A stretch of DNA of 33,519 nt from an uncultured Eubacteriales bacterium. Its GTDB lineage: Bacteria; Bacillota; Clostridia; Christensenellales; Pumilibacteraceae. Shown in pieces: positions 24,225-32,803 of this stretch (within the stretch, counting starts at the first letter, position 1; each line of letters begins with the position of its first letter). Position numbers and translations under genes: made by a program. The DNA is taken from NCBI GenBank assembly GCA_900543755.1, contig UQSP01000016.1, forward strand, positions 1-33,519, read 5' to 3'. A model generated the notes under the pieces. That model searched no databases. It saw only the letters and a program-made list of their open reading frames with translations, and was not told the origin of the DNA.

Positions 24225-26012
24225 ATGCTGGAAAGAGCTCATATACTTGTTTGCGGCGGTACAGGTTGTACGTCCGGAAACAGCAAGAAGATTTTTACCG
24301 AATTTGAAAGAATACTTAAGGACAACAAGCTTGACGGCGAAGTAAAACTCATCATGACGGGTTGCTTCGGACTTTGCGCGCGCGGACCTATCGTGGTCGT
24401 TTATCCCGACGGTACTTTTTATCAGCACGTAAAGCCCGCAGACGTCGAGGAAATCGTAGTCGAGCATATTCTCAAAGGTCGTCCCGTCGAAAGACTGCTC
24501 AGTAAGGAAAAAGACGAGGACGGCTCCGTAAAGCCCTTTAACGAAACGGCGTTTTATAAAAGCCAGCACCGTCTGGTGCTTCGCAACTGCGGCGTCATAA
24601 ACCCCGAAAACATTGACGAATACCTTGCTTACGACGGCTATCTTGCGTACCAGAAAGCGGTTACCGAAATGACCCCGCAGGAAGTCATCGACGTCATCAA
24701 GGCAAGCGGACTCAGGGGCCGCGGCGGCGGAGGATTCCCGACCGGCAACAAATGGCAGTTTGCGCGTAATTCCGTTGCGGACAAGAAATTCGTCGTTTGT
24801 AACGCCGACGAGGGCGACCCGGGCGCATTCATGGACCGCTCGGTTTTGGAGGGCGACCCCCATTCCGTAATCGAGGCGATGATGATTGCCGGCTATGCCA
24901 TCGGCGCTGATCAGGGCTACATATACGTTCGTGCGGAATACCCCATCGCGGTAAGCCGTCTGCAGATTGCAATAGCTCAGGCACTCGAGTACGGCATACT
25001 GGGCGACAACGCAATGGGCCTCGGACACAAGTTCAACATCGAGCTTCGTCTGGGTGCGGGCGCGTTCGTGTGCGGCGAGGAAACCGCGCTTCTCAACTCC
25101 ACGGAGGGCAAACGCGGCGAGCCCCGTCAGCGTCCGCCGTTCCCCGCGGTAAAAGGTTTGTTCGGTAAGCCCACGCTTATCAACAACGTCGAAACTTACG
25201 CAAACATCACGTCCATCATACTTAAAGGCGCCGATTGGTTCGCGTCCATGGGTACGGAAAAAAGCAAAGGTACCAAAGTCTTTGCTCTGGGCGGAAAAAT
25301 ACATAACACCGGCCTTGTGGAAATCCCCATGGGTACGACGCTTCGCACCATAATCGAGGAAATCGGCGGCGGAATCCCCAACGGTAAAAAGTTCAAGGCA
25401 GCTCAGACGGGCGGACCTTCGGGCGGATGCATACCCGCTTCGCTTATCGATACCCCCATTGATTACGATAACCTTATCGCCATCGGCTCCATGATGGGCA
25501 GCGGCGGACTTATCGTCATGGACGAGGACAACTGCATGGTAGACATCGCCAAGTTCTTCCTCGAGTTCACCGTCGACGAGTCCTGCGGAAAATGCACGCC
25601 CTGCCGCGTGGGCAACAAGCGTCTTTACGAAATGCTTGACAAGGTCACCAAAGGCGAAGCCACTATGGAAGACCTTGACGAAATGGAAGCGCTTTGCCAT
25701 TACATCAAGGAAAATTCGCTTTGCGGCCTCGGCCAAACCGCGCCCAACCCCGTGCTTTCCACTTTAAGGTATTTTAAGGACGAGTACATCGCGCACGTCC
25801 GCGACAAGAAATGCCCCGCAGGCGTATGTAAAGCGCTTGTGTCCTACGAAATCGATCCCGCGCTGTGCGTCGGATGCGGCCTGTGTAAGCGCGGCTGTCC
25901 CGTGGGCGCCATTTCGGGCGAGATAAGACAGGTCCACGTCATAGACCCCAAAAAGTGCATCAAGTGCGGCGCTTGTATTGCGGCTTGCCGTAAAAACGCC
26001 ATCAAGAAGTAG
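24225..26012 (+). CDS. hydB: NuoF-like NADH-binding subunit of [FeFe] hydrogenase
   Basis: A 595-residue flavo-iron-sulfur subunit. Order: thioredoxin-fold [2Fe-2S] domain (Cys10/15/47/51), the NADH/FMN domain with GRGGGGFPTG (165-174) and CNADEGDPGAFMDR (192-205), the SLBB region, an N3-type [4Fe-4S] site (Cys454/457/460/500), and a C-terminal pair of [4Fe-4S] clusters (Cys548/551/554/558 and Cys578/581/584/588). This is the layout of HydB from electron-bifurcating hydrogenases, which exchange electrons among NADH, ferredoxin and H2. GGAG precedes the ATG, and the gene is followed 11 bases on by hydA. Confidence 0.95.
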   Translation: MLERAHILVCGGTGCTSGNSKKIFTEFERILKDNKLDGEVKLIMTGCFGLCARGPIVVVYPDGTFYQHVKPADVEEIVVEHILKGRPVERLLSKEKDEDGSVKPFNETAFYKSQHRLVLRNCGVINPENIDEYLAYDGYLAYQKAVTEMTPQEVIDVIKASGLRGRGGGGFPTGNKWQFARNSVADKKFVVCNADEGDPGAFMDRSVLEGDPHSVIEAMMIAGYAIGADQGYIYVRAEYPIAVSRLQIAIAQALEYGILGDNAMGLGHKFNIELRLGAGAFVCGEETALLNSTEGKRGEPRQRPPFPAVKGLFGKPTLINNVETYANITSIILKGADWFASMGTEKSKGTKVFALGGKIHNTGLVEIPMGTTLRTIIEEIGGGIPNGKKFKAAQTGGPSGGCIPASLIDTPIDYDNLIAIGSMMGSGGLIVMDEDNCMVDIAKFFLEFTVDESCGKCTPCRVGNKRLYEMLDKVTKGEATMEDLDEMEALCHYIKENSLCGLGQTAPNPVLSTLRYFKDEYIAHVRDKKCPAGVCKALVSYEIDPALCVGCGLCKRGCPVGAISGEIRQVHVIDPKKCIKCGACIAACRKNAIKK

Positions 26013-26023
26013 AGGTGAAAACA

Positions 26024-27769
26024 ATGAAAGAAGTTACTTTAAAGATAAACGACATACCCGTAACCGTACCCGAAGGCACGCGTATACTGGACGCTGCGAG
26101 AAAAGCGGGTTTCAATATTCCCACTCTTTGCTATTATAAAGACCTTACCAACGAGGGCAGCTGCCGCGTTTGCGTAGTGGAAGTAAAGGGCGCAAGAAGC
26201 CTTGTCGCAAGCTGCTCAGCCGTCGTTGCGGAAGGGATGGAAGTGTATACCAACACCCCTAAAGTGCTTAAATCGCGTAAAACCACGCTGGAACTTCTGC
26301 TCAGCAACCACGAAAAGAAATGCCTTTCGTGCGTCAGAAGCGGCAATTGCGAACTTCAGAAGTTAAGCAACGAATACGGTTGCGACGAAAACCACTATCA
26401 CGGCATAAAGACTCCCGTAAACGTGGAGGAGTATAACGCATATCTCGTGCGCGACAACGCAAAGTGCATACTTTGCCGCCGTTGCGTCGCAATGTGTAAC
26501 AAGGTTCAGTCCGTGGGCGTCATTGGCGCAAACAACCGCGGATTCAATACTTCGATAGGCTGCGCGTTCGAGCGTTCTCTTGGTGCCGTGGACTGCGTCG
26601 CTTGCGGACAGTGTATCACCGTATGCCCCGTGGGCGCGCTGACCGAGCGCGACGACACCCAGTTCGTTGTCGACGCGTTGCACGATAAGACCAAGACCGT
26701 TATCGTGGGCACCGCTCCTTCCGTGCGCGTTGCATTGGGCGAAGAATTCGGCTATCCCATCGGCACGGACGTTGAGGGCAAAATGGTTGCCGCTTTGAGA
26801 AGACTGGGCTTTAATAAGGTTTTCGACGTCGACATGACCGCCGACCTTACCATAATGGAGGAGGGCTACGAATTCCTGGAAAGACTGCAGGATAAGACCG
26901 CCGCGCTTCCCATGCTTACAAGCTGCAGCCCCGGCTGGATTCGTTTCATAGAGTTCAATTATCCCGAACTTTTGCCTCACCTGTCCACCTGTAAATCTCC
27001 TCAGCAGATGTTCGGCGCGGTTATCAAAACCTATTACGCCGAAAAAACGGGCATCGACCCCAAGGATATCGTAGTGGTTTCCTGCATGCCCTGTACCGCT
27101 AAAAAGACCGAGATTTTCCGCGAAGACCAGAACGCAAGCGGTTATCCCGACGTGGACGTGGTGCTTACTACGAGAGAGCTTGCGCGCCTTATCAAACATT
27201 ACGGCATCGACTTTAAGTCACTGCCCGACGAGCAGTTCGACGCTCCTTTGGGCATAGGTTCCACTGCAGGACTTCTGTTCGGCGCGACGGGCGGCGTTAT
27301 GGAAGCGGCACTACGTACCGTGTACGAGGTTGTTACCGGCAACGAGCCTCCTTCGCTTGACTTTAAGGCGGTCAGAGGCACTAAGGGTATAAAGAGCGCA
27401 ACCCTCGACATGAACGGCACCAAAGTCAAAGTGGGCGTAGCGCACACTCTTGCAAACGCCAGAAAGATGCTGGAAGACATCAAGGCCGGCAAATCCGACT
27501 ACCAGTTCATCGAGATTATGACTTGCCCCGGCGGATGCGTAAACGGCGGAGGACAGCCCATCGTTTCGTCAGAAGCGGTAAATTCAGGAGTGGATGTAAA
27601 GGCTTTGCGTGCGGCGGCTATTTATAAAGCCGACAAGAAAAGCAAGCTCAGAAAGAGCCATGAAAACCCCGTAATAAAAACGCTTTACGACGATTATTTC
27701 GTAAAGCCCAACAGCCACAAAGCTCATGAAATACTTCACACGAGCTATCGCAAACGCGAGAAAATGTAA
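26024..27769 (+). CDS. hydA: [FeFe] hydrogenase catalytic subunit
   Basis: A 581-residue HydA of the NAD-linked multimeric type. Cluster order: [2Fe-2S] (Cys36/47/50/64), His-ligated [4Fe-4S] (His96, Cys100/103/109), two [4Fe-4S] (Cys148/151/154/158 and Cys191/194/197/201), then the H-domain. L1 is TSCSPGW at 299-305, L2 is MPCTAKKTE at 355-363, L3 is EIMTCPGGCVNGGGQP with Cys501 and Cys505, and the C-terminal HEILHTSY is the fused small-subunit segment. L1 has Ser where TSCCPxW has its second Cys. Start ATG at 26024 because AGAGGTG lies just upstream; the GTG at 26015 is within that site. A terminator follows. Confidence 0.95.
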   Translation: MKEVTLKINDIPVTVPEGTRILDAARKAGFNIPTLCYYKDLTNEGSCRVCVVEVKGARSLVASCSAVVAEGMEVYTNTPKVLKSRKTTLELLLSNHEKKCLSCVRSGNCELQKLSNEYGCDENHYHGIKTPVNVEEYNAYLVRDNAKCILCRRCVAMCNKVQSVGVIGANNRGFNTSIGCAFERSLGAVDCVACGQCITVCPVGALTERDDTQFVVDALHDKTKTVIVGTAPSVRVALGEEFGYPIGTDVEGKMVAALRRLGFNKVFDVDMTADLTIMEEGYEFLERLQDKTAALPMLTSCSPGWIRFIEFNYPELLPHLSTCKSPQQMFGAVIKTYYAEKTGIDPKDIVVVSCMPCTAKKTEIFREDQNASGYPDVDVVLTTRELARLIKHYGIDFKSLPDEQFDAPLGIGSTAGLLFGATGGVMEAALRTVYEVVTGNEPPSLDFKAVRGTKGIKSATLDMNGTKVKVGVAHTLANARKMLEDIKAGKSDYQFIEIMTCPGGCVNGGGQPIVSSEAVNSGVDVKALRAAAIYKADKKSKLRKSHENPVIKTLYDDYFVKPNSHKAHEILHTSYRKREKM

Positions 27770-27844
27770 TCTGATTTCTTAATTTACTTTAATTATGCGA
27801 TTGACGCTTTTCGCGTAAAGCGTAACGAAGTAAGTTGAATTGCG

Positions 27845-27880
27845 AAAAACCGATTTTCTTTTACGAAAGTCGGTTTTTGC
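27845..27880 (+). terminator. Intrinsic terminator of the hydrogenase locus
   Basis: A 14-base stem, 27845-27858 with 27865-27878 (one U-G pair), six-base loop, ending in a T run. It lies about 75 bases after the hydA stop. Confidence 0.85.
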
Positions 27881-27917
27881 ATTTGTGTCCGATTATTTTC
27901 ATACGGTCCTTTTTTTC

Positions 27918-27947
27918 TTGCCAAAAGAGGCGGTTGTGTAGTATAAT
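27918..27947 (+). promoter_or_regulatory. Promoter of the ATP-grasp gene cluster
   Basis: TTGCCA (27918-27923), 18-base spacer, TATAAT (27942-27947). Transcription should begin near 27954, leaving about 28 leader bases before the TTG start at 27982. An ATG at 27961 would be almost leaderless. Confidence 0.65.
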
Positions 27948-27981
27948 TAAACAGATAACAATGACAATAAGGAGCATCGGT

Positions 27982-28851
27982 TTGAGGGGCGCGTTTGTAG
28001 TTAATAAATATTATACCGACAACGGCATCGAATACGTCGCGTCACGTCTTTCGGCGGAGCTTGGCAAGCGCGGACATACGTTGGAGTTTACGCCTTGTCC
28101 CACGCTTATTTACGATGAAAACTGCAGTTTCGATTTCGGCGGCGGTATAGATTACGTCATTTTCTGGAACAAAGATTATATGCTTGCCCGTGCGCTGGAG
28201 AAAGCCGGGATAAAGGTCTTCAACAATTCGCGCGCGATAGAAATCTGCGACGATAAGGCCAAAACCTATCTTCAGCTTTTCGGAAGCGGAGTAAAGGTGC
28301 CGCGCACTGTGGTCGCGCCCGTTGTGTACGACGTGTCGGAAGGGACCGATTCTTCATTTATCGCACGTGTGGAAAATTATCTGGGGTATCCCGTTGTAGT
28401 AAAGGAGAACACGGGCAGTCAGGGCAGACAGGTTTATCTTGCCCAGACGCGGGCGGAACTTATTTCGCTTCACGCCTCGCTTTTAAGGACTCCTCACATC
28501 TTTCAGCGTTACGAGGCGGACGAGCGCGGAGTTGACATAAGGGTTTACGTCGTGGGCGGAAAAGCCGTTGCCTGCTGCAAGCGCCGCAACACCACGGGTT
28601 TTAAATCCAACGTTCACATGGGCGGAAGGGTAGAAAAATACGAAGCCTCCGACGATTTGAAAACGGAGGCGGAAAGAATAGCGTCGGTCATCGGGCTGGA
28701 TTACGGCTCCGTCGACTTTCTGACTGGCGAAACTCACGTCTTTGCCGAGGCTAACAGCAACGCCTATATGTTCGGTATCGAACAGCTTGGCTACGATATA
28801 GCAGGGCCTTTTGCGGAACATATAGTCCGCACCGTCGAGAGGAGAAACTGA
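27982..28851 (+). CDS. RimK-like ATP-grasp ligase
   Basis: A 289-residue ATP-grasp protein of the RimK type, which joins an amino acid to a carboxylate at the cost of ATP. Visible: N-terminal pre-ATP-grasp domain, the ATP-binding lysine and loop YPVVVKENTGSQGRQVYLA, the hinge HIFQRYEADERGVDIRVYVV, and the metal-binding end FAEANSNAYMFGIEQ. The substrate is not evident. Start assigned to TTG at 27982, since AAGGAG sits 7 bases upstream. In-frame ATGs further upstream lie next to or before the expected transcription start and lack a ribosome binding site. First gene of a unit with YggS, SepF and LspA. Confidence 0.85.
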   Translation: MRGAFVVNKYYTDNGIEYVASRLSAELGKRGHTLEFTPCPTLIYDENCSFDFGGGIDYVIFWNKDYMLARALEKAGIKVFNNSRAIEICDDKAKTYLQLFGSGVKVPRTVVAPVVYDVSEGTDSSFIARVENYLGYPVVVKENTGSQGRQVYLAQTRAELISLHASLLRTPHIFQRYEADERGVDIRVYVVGGKAVACCKRRNTTGFKSNVHMGGRVEKYEASDDLKTEAERIASVIGLDYGSVDFLTGETHVFAEANSNAYMFGIEQLGYDIAGPFAEHIVRTVERRN

Positions 28852-28855
28852 AGCC

Positions 28856-29512
28856 GTGGAAGAGGAAATCAGAACTTTAAAGGCACGCGTCGAGGCGGTA
28901 AAAGAAAAGTTCGGTATTACGCGCGACATTAAAATCGTAGCCGCAACCAAGACCGTCCCCGCGGATAAAATAAACATGTTGCCTTCTTTCGGTATAACCG
29001 CAGCCGGCGAAAACCGCGTGCAGGAACTTTTGGACAAATTCGACGCAGTTAAAGGCATAGAGTGGCATTTTATAGGCGCGCTTCAGACCAACAAAGTAAA
29101 ATATATTATCGATAAAGTCGCGCTTATTCATTCGGTTGACCGCAAGTCGCTTGCGGACGAAATCGATCGGCAGGCAGCTAAACACAATCTTGTTTCCGAA
29201 GTGCTTATAGAAATCAATATCGGTAAGGAGCCGTCTAAAAGCGGCGTTTTCGCGGAAGACGCGCAGGAACTTATGGCTTACGTCGCCGCAAAAGCTAACG
29301 TAAGACTCAGAGGAGTCATGAGCGTTTTGCCGCACGATGCTGCCGATGAAATGTACCTTGAGCTTGCTTCGATAGGGAAAATCGCGGCAGATAAGTACGG
29401 CGCCGACATTATTTCCGCGGGTATGAGCGGCGATTACGAAAAAGCAATACGTTTCGGCGCAAATCTGATAAGACCGGGCAGCGCCATTTTCGGTAAAAGA
29501 ATATATTTATAA
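28856..29512 (+). CDS. YggS-family pyridoxal phosphate homeostasis protein
   Basis: A 218-residue PLP-binding protein of the alanine-racemase-like TIM barrel type (YggS/PLPBP), which buffers PLP rather than catalysing a known reaction. The PLP lysine is in IVAATKTVP (Lys near 32), with GENRVQEL, WHFIGALQTNKVK, IHSVDR, GVMSVLPH, SAGMSGDYEKAI and the closing RPGSAIFG. Start is GTG at 28856, 4 bases after the upstream stop, with GAGGAG 11 bases before. YggS next to sepF is the standard Gram-positive division-cluster order. Confidence 0.93.
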   Translation: MEEEIRTLKARVEAVKEKFGITRDIKIVAATKTVPADKINMLPSFGITAAGENRVQELLDKFDAVKGIEWHFIGALQTNKVKYIIDKVALIHSVDRKSLADEIDRQAAKHNLVSEVLIEINIGKEPSKSGVFAEDAQELMAYVAAKANVRLRGVMSVLPHDAADEMYLELASIGKIAADKYGADIISAGMSGDYEKAIRFGANLIRPGSAIFGKRIYL

Positions 29513-29526
29513 ATGAGGTAGATGAA

Positions 29527-30063
29527 ATGGGCAAATTCAGCGACTATTTCAGCCGAAGGTCATCCGACCGCGGCGAAGAAGACAGCAATTACGATTATTA
29601 CGAGGATACCCATAACGAAAACGGGGACTATACCGCAAGGCTCAGGAATTTTCAGCGAGAATCTTCTCAGAATACGTTTTCTGCGCGCTCGGACAATTAT
29701 TCGTCGGAGGGCGGCGCGCGTTTTTCCGCTTTTTCTTCGGAAAACTCAAACCGTAGTCAGCCGCAGCAACAGTTAAGACAGGACGGCGGCAAAAATTTTC
29801 AGAATTTCATGGTTTACGAGCCGCGTACCGCAGACGACGTACAGACGCTTATAGATTTTTTAAAGACGCGCGAATCGGCTATCATCAACCTTGACAACGT
29901 CGACGAGGAGGTTTCCCAGCGCGTCCTGGATTTTGTAAGCGGTGCGATTTACGCCCTTAACGGCAGCGTTCACAGGGTGGCCGGCAACATATTTCTGCTT
30001 TCGCCCGAAGGCGTGGGCATTACCAATTCATACGAGATGAAGAACAATGCAAAAAAACAGTAA
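29527..30063 (+). CDS. sepF: Cell division protein SepF
   Basis: SepF ties FtsZ filaments to the membrane at mid-cell. The 178-residue protein has a short N-terminal amphipathic start (MGKFSDYF), a long low-complexity linker rich in Ser, Asn, Gln and Glu (about 12-92), and the conserved core (about 93-172): FMVYEPRTADDVQTLIDFLKTRE, then INLDNVDEEVSQRVLDFVSGAIYAL and FLLSPEGV. GAGG precedes the ATG. It overlaps lspA by 17 bases. The linker is longer than in Bacillus SepF as I recall it, but the core is intact. Confidence 0.93.
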   Translation: MGKFSDYFSRRSSDRGEEDSNYDYYEDTHNENGDYTARLRNFQRESSQNTFSARSDNYSSEGGARFSAFSSENSNRSQPQQQLRQDGGKNFQNFMVYEPRTADDVQTLIDFLKTRESAIINLDNVDEEVSQRVLDFVSGAIYALNGSVHRVAGNIFLLSPEGVGITNSYEMKNNAKKQ

Positions 30064-30871
30064 ATTCATGCGCTTTTTGCGCGCAGTCGCAGACTATGTA
30101 AAAGTCGCGAAAATAGAGCTTTTAGTGATTGTCGCCGCCGTAGCCGTGGATTTAATTTCCAAAGCGATAGTGGACGCAACGATGGACCTGTACGATTCGG
30201 TAACGCTGATACCCAAGTTTCTGCATATTACTTATATACACAACTATGCCGCGGCGTTCGGGTCCTCTTTCGGACTGGATAAGATTTTAGGCGAGCAGGG
30301 AGTCATAATCTTTTTTATTGTCGTTTCCTTTCTTGCCGTGGGATTTTTCGGTTACCTTATGTACCGCAACCGCGGTAAATCGCTTGTTACCAGAATTTCT
30401 TTCGCGCTGATTATAGGCGGGGCAATAGGAAACAACCTTATCGACAGACTGGTTTACGGCTATGTCAGGGATTTCATTCAGTTTCAGTATTTCGGGCTGA
30501 CCATATTCGGGTCGCAGTATTTCGCCATATTCAATTTTGCGGACGCCGCGCTTTGTATCGGCGTCGCGATGTTTGCCGTTTACTATATCTTTATTTATAA
30601 GGAACCTAAAAAGGAAGAACTCGCGGAAAAGGAAGCGGCTTCTTCGTTAAACGGCGAATCGGATACGGATAAATCATTAAACGCCGAGGAAAACGCAACT
30701 AACCCCGAGGTGTTGCCTTCGGCCGAAGAATCAATCTCTATTGAAAAAACGGTCGGCAAGCAGGACTTAAACCTCAATTCCGAATCGACAGACAGAAACG
30801 TTTCCGATGACACCGACGGGACTATAACGGATAAAACCTTAAAAAAAAACGAACATGATAAAAAAGATTGA
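30047..30871 (+). CDS. lspA: Lipoprotein signal peptidase with long acidic C-terminal tail
   Basis: It cleaves lipoprotein signal peptides at the lipidated Cys in the membrane. Residues 1-185 are the LspA domain with four membrane helices. Catalytic Asp142 (GYVRDFIQF) and Asp166 (FNFADAAL) are present, along with GNNLIDRL. The conserved NxGAAFG motif reads NYAAAFG (66-72). Residues about 186-274 are an unusual hydrophilic tail, rich in Glu, Asp, Ser, Lys and Asn, with no fold I recognise. The family is normally about 150-170 residues. Start overlaps sepF; the tail overlaps the RluD-type gene by 17 bases. No frameshift is evident, so the tail seems to be a real extension. Confidence 0.9.
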   Translation: MQKNSKFMRFLRAVADYVKVAKIELLVIVAAVAVDLISKAIVDATMDLYDSVTLIPKFLHITYIHNYAAAFGSSFGLDKILGEQGVIIFFIVVSFLAVGFFGYLMYRNRGKSLVTRISFALIIGGAIGNNLIDRLVYGYVRDFIQFQYFGLTIFGSQYFAIFNFADAALCIGVAMFAVYYIFIYKEPKKEELAEKEAASSLNGESDTDKSLNAEENATNPEVLPSAEESISIEKTVGKQDLNLNSESTDRNVSDDTDGTITDKTLKKNEHDKKD

Positions 30872-31784
30872 GTCGGACGCCGAGGGCAGACTCGACGTTA
30901 TCGTATCCGCTCTTACGGGTTATACGCGTTCCTATATAAAACAACTCGTGGAAAAGGGGCTTGTCTGTGCGGACGGCGTTATCGTAAAAAAATGCGGACA
31001 TTCGCTTAAAAAGGGCGACGCCGTTACTTTGGATATTCCCGACCCGATAGAAAAAATAGAGAAAAAAGATATCCCCGTAGAAATTCTTTACGAAGACGAC
31101 GATATAGCGGTGATAAACAAGCCTCAAGGCCTTACCGTTCATCCCGCGGGCGGCAATTACACCGACACGCTGGTAAACGCTCTTATGTTTAAGCTGGACA
31201 GACTTTCCGGTATTAACGGCGAAATTCGTCCCGGCATAGTGCACCGTCTGGACAAGGATACTTCGGGAGTTATGGTTGTTGCCAAAAACGACGCAGCTCA
31301 TCTCAGTTTATCCGAACAGATAGCTAACCGTACGGTAAAAAAAGAATATCTGGCGCTTTTGGAGGGCAATCTCAAGGACGACGAGGGTACGGTAATTACT
31401 AAAATAGGGCGCAGTCCCAAAAACCGCAAGCTGATGGCGGTGTTGCCGGAGGGGCGGGAGGCGATTACCGATTATAAAGTCATTACGCGTTTTGACGACA
31501 ATTGCCTTGCGCTTTTTAATATCCGCACGGGAAGAACTCATCAGATTCGCGTGCACGCAAAATATTTGGGACACCCCGTGGTGGGCGATAAATCATACGG
31601 TTACAAAAAGCAGAAGTTCGAGCTTAAAGGTCAGCTCTTACACGCTTACAGGCTTACTTTCGCGCATCCCTCGTCAGGTGAAATAATGACTTTTGTAGCA
31701 CCCGTTCCCGATTATTTCGTAAAAGTCTATGACACGCTTGCCGCAAAAAACGGTGCCAAGCGATTCGACTCTGTTAATATTTAG
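30855..31784 (+). CDS. RluD-family 23S rRNA pseudouridine synthase
   Basis: A 309-residue RluA/RluD-type enzyme that converts specific uridines in large-subunit rRNA to pseudouridine. An S4 RNA-binding domain (about 10-70, YTRSYIKQLVEKGLVCADG) precedes the catalytic domain with Asp in HRLDKDTSGVMVVAK near 135. Further motifs are VKKEYLALLEG, RTGRTHQIRVHAKYLGHPVVGD and LHAYRLTFAHP. lspA followed by this gene is the common Firmicutes order. The ribosome binding site is weak (A-rich), which suggests translation coupled to lspA through the 17-base overlap. The exact uridine target is not assignable. Confidence 0.93.
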   Translation: MIKKIESDAEGRLDVIVSALTGYTRSYIKQLVEKGLVCADGVIVKKCGHSLKKGDAVTLDIPDPIEKIEKKDIPVEILYEDDDIAVINKPQGLTVHPAGGNYTDTLVNALMFKLDRLSGINGEIRPGIVHRLDKDTSGVMVVAKNDAAHLSLSEQIANRTVKKEYLALLEGNLKDDEGTVITKIGRSPKNRKLMAVLPEGREAITDYKVITRFDDNCLALFNIRTGRTHQIRVHAKYLGHPVVGDKSYGYKKQKFELKGQLLHAYRLTFAHPSSGEIMTFVAPVPDYFVKVYDTLAAKNGAKRFDSVNI

Positions 31785-31827
31785 AGATAAGTCATTGTAA
31801 AACTTAAATTTCTTCTGCGGTAATTCA

Positions 31828-31856
31828 TTGACAACCGCTTATAAATGTTGTAAAAT
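31828..31856 (+). promoter_or_regulatory. Promoter of the small membrane protein pair
   Basis: TTGACA (31828-31833), 17-base spacer, TAAAAT (31851-31856), followed by an AT-rich leader of about 55 bases and AGGAG at 31907-31911. Confidence 0.75.
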
Positions 31857-31918
31857 AATCTGGTAAAATTTTTCCTGTTTGTCGTTTGTATAAACGGAAT
31901 AATAATAGGAGATAAATT

Positions 31919-32275
31919 ATGGCAAGCAACAACACTTCCAACAGCAAGTCTTCAAACACAGCAAAACGCCGCAACCGCACGCCCGGTTCGCGCGGCAGCC
32001 TTTTAAACAATCTTGCGTTTTATGCCGTCATTTTTCTTGCGCTTGTAATGCTTATCAACGCAATACTCAAGTTTATCAACAAGGTTTTCGACGCTAACAT
32101 CAGCACAACCGCTACCGGCATACTGACGCAGATTGCGCTTGCGATAGCGATAGGTATTACGGTCATTGCCTCTTATCATGTGGCAAGAAGCAAAGGCAAA
32201 AAAATGTTTATCGTCTGGCTGGTGTCGGCAATACTTGTTGCATTAAGCTACGTTTTGGGTATCACGCTTATTTAA
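31919..32275 (+). CDS. Small three-helix membrane protein, unknown function
   Basis: A 118-residue protein I do not recognise. The first 28 residues are hydrophilic and rich in Ser, Asn and Arg. Three likely membrane helices follow (about 30-50, 64-85 and 97-117), with a short basic loop SKGKKM between the last two. Good ribosome binding site 7 bases before the ATG. It is followed 12 bases on by another three-helix protein of similar size, so the two may form one complex. The pair has its own strong promoter and terminator. Confidence 0.75.
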   Translation: MASNNTSNSKSSNTAKRRNRTPGSRGSLLNNLAFYAVIFLALVMLINAILKFINKVFDANISTTATGILTQIALAIAIGITVIASYHVARSKGKKMFIVWLVSAILVALSYVLGITLI

Positions 32276-32287
32276 AGGGGACGTATT

Positions 32288-32626
32288 ATGGCAAACACAA
32301 AAAAACAAAACATTATCGCAAGATATTTTTCCGATTTCGGATTAAGACAGATCTGCGATATTCTGATGATTATAGGTGCAATTACTCTTATCGTAGGATT
32401 GTTTATATCTTTGGCTTCGGTGTCGGTATCGCTTAAAATTCTTACTGTCGGGTTGTGCATTTATATCGTTGCTTCCGTGCTGGCCCTGGTAAGAACGGTG
32501 CTCGTGCTTTGTTCCAAAATCAATCACCGTTCGCCCGAATACAAACGCGCAATCGTCAATACCGTGATTATGGCGGTTATACTTGCTCTTTCGGTATTCG
32601 GTCTGATTTATATTTTTGTTTTCTGA
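32288..32626 (+). CDS. Small three-helix membrane protein, unknown function
   Basis: A 112-residue protein, unrecognised. A hydrophilic N-terminal segment with ARYFSDFGLRQ (1-20) is followed by membrane helices at about 21-44, 48-72 and 88-111. A positively charged loop (NHRSPEYKR) lies between the second and third. AAGGGGA is the ribosome binding site. Layout resembles the preceding protein, but I see no clear sequence similarity between them. A terminator follows 12 bases after the stop. Confidence 0.75.
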   Translation: MANTKKQNIIARYFSDFGLRQICDILMIIGAITLIVGLFISLASVSVSLKILTVGLCIYIVASVLALVRTVLVLCSKINHRSPEYKRAIVNTVIMAVILALSVFGLIYIFVF

Positions 32627-32637
32627 TAAAATTAAAG

Positions 32638-32666
32638 CCGTCTTTTGATAAAAGGCGGTTTTTTTT
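32638..32666 (+). terminator. Intrinsic terminator after the small membrane protein pair
   Basis: Nine-base stem CCGTCTTTT (32638-32646) with AAAAGGCGG (32650-32658), tight loop, followed by eight T. Confidence 0.88.
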
Positions 32667-32738
32667 ATGTCGTTTTTTATCCGCAACAATGCGGTTTATG
32701 CTTAAATATCTATTTTTGAAAGAAATTAAGGCTTAAAG

Positions 32739-32767
32739 TTGACATATTTAAGGTCTTAAGGTATAAT
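32739..32767 (+). promoter_or_regulatory. Near-perfect promoter of the terminal AraC-family gene
   Basis: TTGACA (32739-32744), 17-base spacer, TATAAT (32762-32767), both hexamers matching the consensus. TTAAGG occurs three times around it (32726, 32748, 32756), a possible operator. Confidence 0.85.
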
Positions 32768-32803
32768 TATGACATAATATCTCTTGTCGCTTACGGAGGC
32801 GTT

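Noticed and set aside
23787..25736. A 649-codon open frame on the minus strand opposite the hydB region
   Set aside because: It mirrors the codon pattern of the well-supported hydrogenase genes, has no family features and no ribosome binding site, and crosses several real gene boundaries.
27835..27981. N-terminal extension of the ATP-grasp protein from an upstream start
   Set aside because: The extension would translate the hydA terminator hairpin and the promoter. A TTG at 27982 with AAGGAG 7 bases upstream fits better.
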